From: Oscheius dolichura
Lineage: Eukaryota; Nematoda; Chromadorea; Rhabditida; Rhabditidae
DNA length: 64,000 nucleotides
Assembly: GCA_932521035.1 (NCBI GenBank)
Contig: OW051495.1
Location: 5,704,001 to 5,768,000, forward strand
Direction of reading: 5' to 3'
Part shown: one piece after another, positions 45,853-56,564 of the stretch
Position numbering within the stretch: the first letter of the stretch is position 1
Layout of the letters: every line of letters begins with the position of its first letter
Notes under the pieces: generated by a model
Told to the model about the DNA's origin: nothing
Database searches by the model: none
The model's input: only the letters and a program-made list of their open reading frames with translations
Made by a program: the position numbers and the translations under genes

Positions 45853-46444
45853 ATGCCATCCTTTCTTGGAAGTCGCTCCAAGACGGCTAATAAAAAGAAG
45901 CAGTTCTACAAGAATCTCGGCAGTATGCTCTTTTACTAACATTTCTTAATCACATAATACGAACAGGTGTCAATCGTCCAATTGTGCTTGATGATATTCC
46001 TGAGATAAAGGAAGATTACACTTGCTCTCAAAATACAGAACAAGCTGTTAAATTGTGTATCAAGAACTTCAAAGAAGAGGTGTGGATCAATTAATCATTT
46101 GACAATTTTACAGACTAATGAGATGGTCATAGATAAAATTAAAATGGAGAAGACTCTAAAAACGGCATTATTATCGGATATGGAAAGGAGTATTTTTAAG
46201 AAATGTTATATCGAAGCTGAAAATTGGTATTGATAGTTAGTTTCATTATTATTTTTTGTTCTTCAAGGCTGAATAGCTTTGTCCGTGACAAAAGAATCGC
46301 CACGTATAGCTGCGATGCAAGCAACTTCCAAACGCTCGTGGTTGGTATTCGGTTGCCTGTATTTAAATTTAGTTTTAGAAGAAATTCAGTACCCATCTTT
46401 TAGCGAAAACTATTAGAAAGAGACCACGAAAGACGACCGCTTAA
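45853..46444 (+). CDS. Small conserved-looking protein, unrecognised
   Basis: ATG 2 nt after a GATTTCAG acceptor. Exons separated by 34-45-nt introns encode MPSFLGSRSKTANKKKQFYK, NRPIVLDDIPEIKEDYTCSQ, QAVKLCIKNFKEETNEMVID, ALLSDMERSIFKKCYIEAEN, SFVRDKRIATYSCDASNFQT and, after a last intron ending TTTTAG, a basic tail (KTIRKRPRKTTA) with the stop at 46442-46444. The product has about 150 residues, charged and helical, with no TM segment. It converges on DCAF1. No family recognised. AT-rich like neighbouring housekeeping genes. Confidence 0.55.
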
Positions 46445-46538
46445 TGTGCCTATATTAATACTGTGTACTAAAATAAAACTTCATAACGGGAAAAATTTAA
46501 CAACAGTGTACATATGACTTCAAATGCAATAACAACAG

Positions 46539-49500
46539 CTACCGATTTCCACCCGAATCATCATGACGTCGCTTTTGACGCCTGATATGCGGATTTAAGG
46601 CAACAACGCTTGAGCTGGGATGCTCCATTTGAGCTTGTGGTCTACAAATGTAAATAAAAATCAAGATAGACAATCCATACCCATAATCATCTTCGGTTTC
46701 ATCCTCTGAGCTTTCGTTTGGAGGAGGTGCCATGATATAGTCGTTATCTATAAAAAGGTATAAAAAAAAACAAATATTTACCATTGTTCTCCTCACCAGA
46801 TGCGGTCTCCCAACCATCGCTATCATCTGTATCTTCACTTGATATTCTATCATTCTCTGAATCGTCAGATTCTTCTTCATCTGTTAAACTAGAGTCGGAA
46901 GAATTGCCGTTTTCAAAATTTCTTAAAGCTCCAAATATTCCAATATCTTCTCCATCAAGGCTATCGCTCGTCAGGGACATGCTGTCACTTTCATCATCAC
47001 CACGGTCGCCATCATCGTTATCTTCCTCGCCTTGATCTAGATCGTCTTCAGCATCACGTTTTTTTCCGATTTCAAACAGTCTAATGGTAGTTTGGTCCAA
47101 ATTGAAGTACTCGGTGGTAGTACGACGCTCTATTACGGCCATTATTTGGTCACTATGCGAACAGGCAATATCCAAAAGAGTACGTTTCGTATCGACGGTT
47201 GTAATTACCTGCAATATACTCAAATGTACAACGATAAAAAAATAAAATATACAGAATAAAAACGGGAAACCAACCGAATAGTCTTTTGCATCAAAGGTCC
47301 TAAATGAAGCATTGAAATTGTGATAAATATCGTCATCTGCATGAGATATTGCATAAATAATGTTCTAAAGTCATTATAGTTAAAACAAATGGAAACATAC
47401 CCCCGTGGCATTAAACTTCACATTACACATATTGAGAGCTGGAACCGTATGAAGAAGGCGAAAGGTACGGACATCCCACTAAAGTTTGCGGCATCAATTA
47501 AAACATTTAGACTTACCACTTCAGAGTTAACTACGATTTCATTGCCATGTGGATGAAAAACGCCACAGTAAGAAAGGTTTAGTTTATCCAAAATATGTAT
47601 AGGCTAAAATATAGCTGCAAACAATATGGGTTCAATCTCACTTTAGATGAGTCTCTCACATCCCAGACAATCCCGTCGCTGAGAATCAAAGTGTCGTCAG
47701 GAGAGAAACTAGCTGCATTTTTCTGATATCTAGGTATTGCAATTTCCGAGTCGTATCGATAAACACATAATGCTCTGCTCGTTTCGGTGTCATAAATCTA
47801 AATGAAATGAACTGAAAGACGCTAACGGTAACAAAATATACCGTTGCTTTTCCATTTTCAGCAGCAGTTCCAATTATTTTTTCATGATTCAAATTGGCAA
47901 ACTTCACTTTTTGTTCTTGTGGAAGATCATAGACGTGCTCCTGTGTTTCTCTTAATCTCCATACCGAAGAAAGGGGAGGCATTATTGAAGTTGATGTCAG
48001 CAACATGGATCCATCTCGAGCTGCCTCTATCGCAGTAACTCCACTTGGATGACAAACTGTGTGTGAATCTTCGTTTCCCGTTTCTACATTTATCCAAAAG
48101 ACGTCTCCGCTAAACATGCCCACAATGAGGTGTTCGTCATCAACCTATTCAAATTAATTTAAAATATTAAGGATATACCGAAAATGTACAGCTGACGTGT
48201 GTTTCGTCTTGATCACAAAATGTTTTAGAAGGCCTAAATCGACTAAAAGCGTATTTTTCATCATGGAAGAGGGACCTTCTCCTATAATAATTTAAGATAG
48301 ACATATAAAAATAACTGACAGATCATATGAAGTCCTGATTGTTCTCTCATTGAATCTTTTCACAATGTTGTAGGGTATGGCTCCGAAAGATCGCGGCTCT
48401 GGACACTGGTGTGGGAAAAATAATGAGAAGGGGGGGCATGTTGTTACAGGATTTGTGCAATTTGAATGTTGTTGTCTGTAAAAAATACCTATCAGTGCAA
48501 TATGATTGATTTACCTAAAATAATCGGTGACAATATCATCTAATCCTTTATAAGGCTGCATTCTCTTTGCGGGAGACTGAATAAAGGCTTTTCCCGAGAC
48601 CGGAGTTTTCAGAAGCAGCCGTTTATTAACAGGAGTATTGTGGTATGGTTTTTTTGGAGTAACTGTCGAATTCGCGTATAGTGATGGAGTCGATGGTCCG
48701 GGAAACATTAGCTCTCTTGTGGAACTATTATTTTCGAGGACATGAGGCTGCAAAAAAATGTAGATACACGCGAACTATCACTCCAGATGAAAAAAAAAGC
48801 ATACCAAAGGCTGTAATTTAGCTGGTGTGGTTGAAACACGACTGGCGGGAACATCAGGAAGGTCGGCCTCTTTTATTAATTCTATCGCAGTTCTAGCAAG
48901 TCCTTTCTTAAGAAGGTGACCATGAATAAGCTGTAGTAGTTCTTTTTCGTTATAAGTAATATGTGTATTCGATACAACAAATGCTTTCCATAGATGTTCC
49001 TAGAATATTGCTTTGCACATTGAAAAACTATGGGATGTTTTACCTGGGTTAAATCTTTGGGATCTGGAATCTTATCATTAACAGGTTTTTGAGTAACTGC
49101 TTCAATAAGCTCTTTCGCTGATTTGCAAAAACGAATATGGTCATTCTTTTTATCCTGTGCAACAGGAATCTTCATTAAGCCTAAAACTAGTAAATATTTA
49201 ATTTTAAAAGGTTTAAACCTTGCAAGTCGTTATTCGCAATAAGAGGTAGTTTGGATAAAATTTGCCGAACTTCCTCCAATCGAGAGAGACCCAACATAGA
49301 ACGACAGCATAAGTCCCTCAAATAATCAGCCTCAAGAGCTGGCTGCGTTTGACGAACAACGTTATTTAATATCTGTAAAAAAAAGGGTTAGCTAAAGTGA
49401 AGCAATGCCAACCATTATAATATTGTGACCCCTCAGACATTCCCATATCTTCTTGTCTACATCATCGAGATCCGCTGTAGCCAAACGAGCCTTCTTTACG

Positions 49501-52244
49501 TCTAGGCGAAATGAACCTTTGTGCATGTGATTACATTGTACAGAATTAAGGATTGTTTTCAATGCGCTATGTTGGACATTGTCCTCTTCATACCAATCGC
49601 CATCGATAATAGCAGTTAACATGCTAAAACGAATTACTTGCATTCTCAATAGGAAAGCTACCGATAGGCAGAAAATTTCACTGTGCTATTTACTACTGGC
49701 TTACAATAATCCAAACGAACGGCTGGTACTGCAGAGCATAACCATATTACTTCTAAGGTATTTCTAAGAGTTTCGCTTCTAAAAATGTTGCCTTTATAAG
49801 ATTCAACCATAACTTACCTTCCACTTTTTTCATTCCATTCTTGAAGATACTCAAGTATGTTGAACATACTATTAATAATTCCTAACTCTCGAGCATATTC
49901 AACAGGTCTCCATCCAGAAGGCTGCATTCTTAATATGGTAGTAAGGACTTCAACAGCTAACTCTTCGGTACCTTCAGGCGTATCCATTAACTAAAAGAGA
50001 AAAGAAAACGTGTATATTAGCCTAACATCTACCTTATGCGGAGCAACATTTTCAACTGGCATTTTAAGATATTGTGTCAGCGTTTTACAGTATTTCCTTA
50101 GTTGTTCCATTTTAACATAAAGGTGAGCGGTAACGTAACTAAAAAGGTACAAAACTCTAATTTTTTCAAACCTTCTAAAAGAAGCTGATGCGTTCCTAAC
50201 AGTTTGAAAGCTTGTATGCATCATTTCATCCGGCAAACGACCTACAGGATCAACCAAAACTGCTAACGTTGTTATCTAAATATGCCCCAGTGATTTAAAA
50301 GGGAAAAAAAACTGCTTACATAGTTGTACAGGTTTCTCAAACCGTCTTTTTGGTCAAATAGGTGGAGAATTGCCTTATATGAGAAAGCATGTGTGAAAAA
50401 CATTGCAGCACTTGCTCTGCCGCTCTCATAGCTGTGTTCCAAACACCATACAGCATAACTAAATGTGTTTAAAAAAGGCCAACCTCAAACATACTCGACC
50501 AAATCGTCCAAAACAGTGCTATCCAACTGGCAGACTTTTTCCATTACTTCATCATTGTATGACAAATAATAAAAGCAAGTAATAGCACCGACAGAAGCCA
50601 TACAACCACGTGGTACTTTTAATAGATGTTGTACTCCTCCTCGTGCCACAAACTCAAGTGCAAACTTGCGATGAACAAGGAGGGATGTTAAATACTTAAA
50701 AGTAAAATTACTAATAATGATAAACCGTCAAACCCGTAGTGCGTCAAAAGTAAATCTGACATCTCTCGTATTTTCCAAATCAATGTAATACAATATCAAA
50801 TCCATAGAATTACCTTCCAAAGCTAAGGAAAGAAGCTAAAATGAAAGATGAAAGAACTCTGAATTAATCACTTACGTCTTGATATTCTCCACTAGGGCCT
50901 AAAAACTGAAGTATCAGGCGTTGATGCATCTCAATCGTCAGGGGATACACCTAATGGAATATTAAAAATGTAAAATTATTAGATAAACCGTATTCTTTCC
51001 AATAATGTATGGTTGTAATCGACTCCAAGAAGTATTGCTATCTTCAAGGTCCTGGAGAGAGCCAAACGAAGCAGTCTAACAAATGTATGGTTATTAAGGT
51101 CATAACGATAACATACAGTCTTCATTTTCTTTCTAGGGGGAGATGCCCCTCCGTTTTCCTGTGATTTAACTTTATAACGCATTGGCTGCGTTGAACCTAA
51201 AGCTTGATCATTTAGAACGAAAATATTCACCTCCTAAGCCAATAAATGGTTGTGTTGCTCCTTCAAAATCTTTGTAAATAACTTCTTTATTCTAAACAGA
51301 AGTTAATGAAGTCTTAGCGACGCTTACAGAATTATTAAGAGGCGTACTTCCATATTTGTTCAAATCAATGCCAACAAATGGACCAGGCGGGGATCCACGT
51401 TCTACAGACACTCCAGTGGCACTGTTACCTTCTGCTTGTCTAGCTTTTATCATTCGTTCCTTAACAAATACTACAGAAGAAATTAAAGATTCTTACCTTT
51501 AGTTCAAAAAGTCTTTGTAAAGCGATCGTAATAAGTTGGGCATTTAAAGCACGATGCTTAGAAGCATTGTCCTGAACTTCCATTGCAGAGGATAGAAGAC
51601 CCATGCAATATGCTCTTAGTGTTTCGTTATCTGACTCGCGGGCCCATTCGAACAAGCGAGGAACAAAGTCTTCAGGTTCCTAAAGACAATGTAATACGAA
51701 AAGAAATTCCTGACATACGCTGAATATAACTTCGGAATCAAGACCAGGAACGCATGACAACAGTAATCTGGCGGCAGCAATGCAAAGTGGAGCATTCTCT
51801 CTGTTCGAAAGATATGAAATTACCAGCTAGAAATTGTATTCCAATGATTACCAGTGTTCAAACCTTATTCATAAATTCCTCTCTTTTAAAAAGAGTTTTC
51901 AATAAATTTCCATAAGCTGCGTGGGGATGTGTTCGAAAGGGATGTCGATCGTCTAATGGATCTGGTCCCAATTTTAAGAAATCTTCCATTGCGTTTTCCA
52001 TCAGTTCTGCCAATCTGGAAATATATAATAAACTGACTCTACTCTAGAGCAAAACTGACCTTGTTAGGAGTTCTATTGCATCAAAATCCGCTCTGGACTG
52101 ATTTCCAGACCATCTGTCCAATTCTTCTTGTAATATGTCCACTTCCATAAACCTGTGGCTGCCATCGAATGATGCTAATTGTCTAGTCGCTGTACTTCTT
52201 GTAGTCGGTTGAAAATCATCGGGACGATACAATCCATCTATCAT
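46539..52244 (-). CDS. DCAF1 (VprBP), CRL4 ubiquitin-ligase substrate receptor
   Basis: More than 20 short-intron exons on the minus strand. The N-terminal armadillo-like region starts [17 protein letters not shown] and includes [20 protein letters not shown] and [19 protein letters not shown] middle section has a conserved [18 protein letters not shown] insert and a Thr-rich linker ([20 protein letters not shown]). WD40-type repeats follow (e.g. [20 protein letters not shown]), then [20 protein letters not shown]. The C-terminus is the acidic Asp/Glu-rich tail expected of DCAF1, ending [12 protein letters not shown]1 binds DDB1 and presents substrates to CUL4. An ATTGTAG acceptor is 6 nt upstream of the ATG. 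Domain order and length fit the family. Confidence 0.85.
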
Positions 52245-52317
52245 TTTCTCTACAATTATAAGATTAGGCAATAATAACATACAAGATATAAGTAGCAACA
52301 GAAAAAGCATGCAATTC

Positions 52318-52375
52318 ATTTGAACATTAGTTTTAGTTTGCAATTAATTTGAACATTAGTTTTAGTTTGCAATTA
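52318..52375. repeat. 29-bp tandem duplication upstream of DCAF1
   Basis: Two identical, adjacent 29-bp copies (52318-52346 and 52347-52375) beginning ATTTGAACATTAGTTTTAG, in the short space between the divergent DCAF1 and MRPL36 starts. It doubles part of a shared promoter or 5' region. Confidence 0.92.
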
Positions 52376-52504
52376 AATTCGACTGCGTCCTGTCTAGAAT
52401 TTGGGGGTGGGTTCTGCACGTTTGCAAAGAACTGCGTCGCTGCGAAGATATTTCGCTCTTTTTGATTTCTTTTTTTGTATTCAACATAAAGTAGCTTTTA
52501 GATT

Positions 52505-52805
52505 ATGATCTCAACTATTATAAATCGTATTACAACGTCAAGCTATGGAATTGCTAGAAAATTTCTTTTACCCAGAGTACCAGCACATGAATCACAAGCA
52601 GCATTCAAGGTCAGTTCAGCGTCAGGTATAATTTTCAGCTCTCTGTAAAGTTTGTATTATACAACATTTTTAGGTGAAATCGCAACTAAAACTGCGCTGT
52701 CGTAGTTGCTATTTTATTCGAGTCGACGGCCGACTTCATGTGGAATGTAATGAGCACCCTAGGCATAAACAACGGGAAGTATTCAATGTGAAAACTCTTT
52801 GGTAG
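52505..52805 (+). CDS. mrpl36: Mitochondrial ribosomal protein L36 (bL36m)
   Basis: Two exons. The first gives a basic amphipathic targeting sequence ([20 protein letters not shown]). After a 64-nt intron the second gives [20 protein letters not shown] followed by [15 protein letters not shown]. This is the bL36 zinc-ribbon pattern, C-x2-C...C-x4-H with the RHKQR end. It is the smallest large-subunit protein of the mitoribosome. A CTTTTAG acceptor sits 3 nt before the ATG. It is divergent from DCAF1 and probably shares its promoter region. Confidence 0.9.
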
Positions 52806-52831
52806 TTTAGCTATAGTTTCATTTATTGTTT

Positions 52832-55082
52832 CTAGTCGAGCAATAAACGTATACAAAGCTTTGTAAATGTGGAATGTAAAAATAAAAAGACGATGGAAGT
52901 CAAGGGATGCCCTATATTCAGTATAGGAAAGCAAGGCGAGACTGGTAGATCAATGATTTTTTTTTCATCTGTGCCAAAATGAGGCATACAGGACTCGCGG
53001 CAAAAGGTACTGCAGAAGAAGCTTGCTGAAGAGATATTTATAATTAAATATTTATTGATTTGTTTGTCTGACATGTCACGGTACTCCTTCTTGGACCTCT
53101 TCGACTGCAGACAGGCTGGAGAGGTAATATCCCCAATATCTGAATCGATTTTTTTCTCAAGTATTCTCGAAACATACGATATATTGAAAATGCAATAAGT
53201 GGTGGGAAAGAGGATGGCAGAGTAGAAGTCCACGGTCTCCGGTTTGAGTGTTCCCATCCTCCGCCACTTTTCTCGTATCCCATGGAAGAATCCACGCTTT
53301 CTTCGCCGTTTCGGTGGGACGACTTCCATTTCTAAAGAGTCACCAGAAATCTAGATGAGATCTTTTGTAAATAAAAGATGTGAGAGCATACGGGATGATG
53401 GTTGAGGATAGGCGAGGGCTGATGGAGCCTCTTGTCCACCCAGAACTGCCTCAGCTCCAGTTGTGGACTACTTTCCGAGTTCTTCCAGCTGAACTCTTCC
53501 TCTTTCTCGTCCACTAGCTTTTTCTTTTTCGGTTCTTTGGGAGGGAGCCCGTCATTCCGACTCATGAAACCGACCACGGCCAGCTCGAGTAACGAGAGGA
53601 AGATGAAGAGCATCCCGCTGAGCATCCAGACATCTGCCAGACTTATTTTGTGGATCGGGAGGGGACTCACCAATAGCCTTGACGTAGCTGACCCGGGGCA
53701 AGTTCCTGATGATATTTCCGAATTGGAATGTCATGGCCAGTAGGGAGTTCACCCCCAGCATGGTCCTGGCCGGAATAGCCCTGGAATAATTAAATGCATT
53801 TTGAACAATAGCCAATAAAGGAAGAGTGACGAGCCGATTATGCAAAGCGGCGCTACCTCGGGCCGAGATAGAAGGAGATCCACGAGATTACTATGGTCAC
53901 CATCGTTGGGATGTAGCCCTGCAGGATGTACCAGCCGTATCTCCGCTTGAAGACGAAGGCCACCGTCAACTCGTCCCACCAGCCGGCCGGGTACATCTGA
54001 GGGGGAGGATAGGTGGCCGGGGGAGGGGGAGGACCTGCTCAACGGCCACAACGCTGAAGTTGACGAGCTCGAAGTCGGGCAGCTGGATCTCCTTGAGCAG
54101 CATCACCGGGTACGGCTGGTTCCACTCCATCCGTACCTCGCCCGTGTTGTAGTTGTACCTGTTTTCGTTGGATATATGCCAACCGGGAACTCACGATTCG
54201 AAGGTCAGGTAGCACTTCTGCTGGTCAAAGGGGAACCGCTTGAGGTTCATGTCGCAGGGCCCGGTCAGCTTCATACGGTAGTTCGTCCAGAGGGTGCCGT
54301 TCGAGAAGACCATCAGAAAGACATTCCTGGACAGGGAACTGGCTGGCGGGGAGGGGACACTCACTTGAAGGGCGACTCGTGGATGACGGCATTTTTGGAG
54401 TTGATGAAACACCTGAGAGGGGCTTGTCTTACGGAGGGAGGGGCTCACGTGTTGGGGATCCAGAGGGTCTGGAGGACCTTATCGTCGAAGGAAATGTTGG
54501 ACTTGCAGGGGTTCATGTGCTCGAAGACGAGGGCCGGGTCCTCCCAGAACTCGTTGATGTACAAATCTTAAGCCCTTTGTGTCTTTATGTCAGTTCCGCG
54601 ACTGCTTCCTCGTGGGTGGCGGGTCACGAAGGCGCCACTTCAATTCAATTTGAAAGATGCTACGGCGGCGGACAATTTGAAGGCTCAGTTCAGTCAAAAG
54701 CCGGTAAATATCTTTTGTCGGGGCCCGTAATGTGTCACCCACAACCCTCCCCAGGGGAATCCAAATAATTCGGGGACAGCCGTTCGAGCCAGGATTTCAC
54801 ACGCTCACCTATCTCGAAGTCCTGGGTCAGTTCGGAGACGGACGTCACTTCCTGGACCCACATGTCCACTCGGACCTGGGTCGGGTGGGCTGGGAGATAG
54901 TGCTGGAACGGGGCGAGGTGGGGACTGGCAGGGGAACGGACCTTATTGTACGAGGTCTTGAGCAGGCTGTTGATCACAAACGTGTCGTTGGCACAGTGCG
55001 AATGGTCGGGCCGGCCCTGGCCACCGTAACTAGCCAAAAGCTCAGAAAGCAATGAAACCATGACCCATCCCGGGTGGCTCAT
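52832..55082 (-). CDS. Cys-loop ligand-gated chloride-type channel subunit
   Basis: A multi-exon gene with a full pentameric-channel layout. The N-terminal ligand-binding part includes [33 protein letters not shown] and WIPNT. The Cys-loop is [17 protein letters not shown]1 includes [22 protein letters not shown]2 is preceded by [20 protein letters not shown], whose P-A-R collar is the mark of anion-selective channels. [20 protein letters not shown] leads into TM3. A charged loop precedes TM4 ([20 protein letters not shown]). This resembles nematode acetylcholine- or amine-gated chloride channels (ACC/LGC groups). The signal peptide (first exon [20 protein letters not shown]) is weak. The 3' limit is uncertain: AATAAA lies near 53052, but the frame stays open to 52832. 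Confidence 0.82.
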
Positions 55083-55825
55083 CTGGAAATATTATATAAA
55101 CTAGGGGGAAGCATTCGAAGTGATCCACAAATATTAAATGGGACGCGCTACTGACACGAAACTTATGGGGGAGTGAATGACACTGAACTCACCCAGTAGG
55201 GAGTTCGGCCGGCGGTCATATCAACAAGCACACAAGGGGCGCCGCGGTTGAATTTGGCTAGAATAGAATTTCGTTAGGAGCGCAGATCCGCCGGCCCTCA
55301 ATCATAACACTTGACAGCAGGAGAAGACTTTTGGCTTACCTCTTCCTTCAGAAGGTGGTCATGTCGCACTGCTGCCAACTAAAGCAGACGATGCCAACTG
55401 CGCTTATGAATCCGACATCCGGGCCAGCGACTAACTCGATAACCTCTGCTGCTAGCCAAGACTCCACCCTTCAGTCTGTGATTGTGCGGGATACACTCAA
55501 TAACTCTGTCTATTTCCTATTATAATGGAATATACGCTTGATGTAAATGGTCAGAAATTTTTATCGTTATTTTTTTCTTTGACCCTACATGTTCAAGTAT
55601 TGAGCGCTCCAGAATTTCGAAACTAGCTTCTTGTTTTCGTCAAGAACTCATAATTTTAACCACTAAAACTATGTTTTAATTGGTATAACAACGAAAAAAA
55701 AGTAACTTTATGCATAAACAATGTAACAATAACATCAACAATTTTGTCAGTAAAAATCTTGAACCCGTCTTCTATAAAATTGACCATCATATTTCCTTGC
55801 TTTATAAAACCGAGGGGAGCTTTCT
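55083..55825. other. Intergenic, no gene seen
   Basis: About 740 bp between two minus-strand genes. The first part is GC-rich (presumably the channel promoter), then it turns AT-rich near 55530. No exon, RNA gene or repeat is convincing. Confidence 0.45.
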
Positions 55826-56182
55826 TCACACCGGATCCGTTATAACTTTTGTAGTGTCTGCTATCGTTAGTGTCTCCAATTGAATAAACATTTCCATATC
55901 GTAGATCACCCTAACTACCAACGAGCAGCTTGGACAAGTGGCAATATCTTCTCCCTGCTCCAGCATTTCTCTAAAAACCATATCTGACTGCATCATAAAA
56001 CCGTAATTTTTGGGGGAAAAAGAGAAAAAGTTTATCACTTACTTTGTAATTTCAAATCTATCACCACAAGGACAAGGATAATGATAAATCTCTAGTTCTT
56101 CGTCAAATTCAAAGTCTTCAATTTCAACCTCTTCATGGAAAAATTCTTGGCCTTTATTCTTCTTACTCTCTTCGTCCGCCAT
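55826..56182 (-). CDS. dph3: DPH3/KTI11 CSL-zinc-finger protein
   Basis: Two exons joined across a GTAAGTG...TTTTTAG intron give about 90 residues. The CSL zinc finger is clear: [34 protein letters not shown], then [20 protein letters not shown] and IYDMEMF. The four zinc ligands are C-P-C-G and C-P-S-C. DPH3 supplies electrons for diphthamide synthesis on EF-2 and for Elongator tRNA modification. The C-terminal 18 residues ([17 protein letters not shown]) extend the family core. A TTTTCAG acceptor is 8 nt before the ATG. Confidence 0.92.
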
Positions 56183-56564
56183 TTTATACACTGAAAATAT
56201 TAAAAAAACTGGGTGTGATAAGTCAAAGCGATATTTAGAAAATTTGAATCACTAAATTCTTTTTGAGAAAATGAAGAAAAAATTGGAAATATGACGAATA
56301 TAAAAGAAAAGTAAAATGAATGAAAATATGAAATGCTGCAAAGAAATACAAGTGTCAAAAGTGAAATCGCAATCGGAACACAGTTGTGCGCGCACGTGCA
56401 AACTTTGGATGACGAAACATGTGGTGCCCCATGAGGTTGACAGGGTAAGCAATATTCTGGCTTGGAAAAGTGGGACCGGAAAAATAAACCAATTGAAGTG
56501 AAATAAATTTATTTGACTAGCATTGGCACACGAGAAAGACAAATCACCGGTATTGTTTGAGAGG

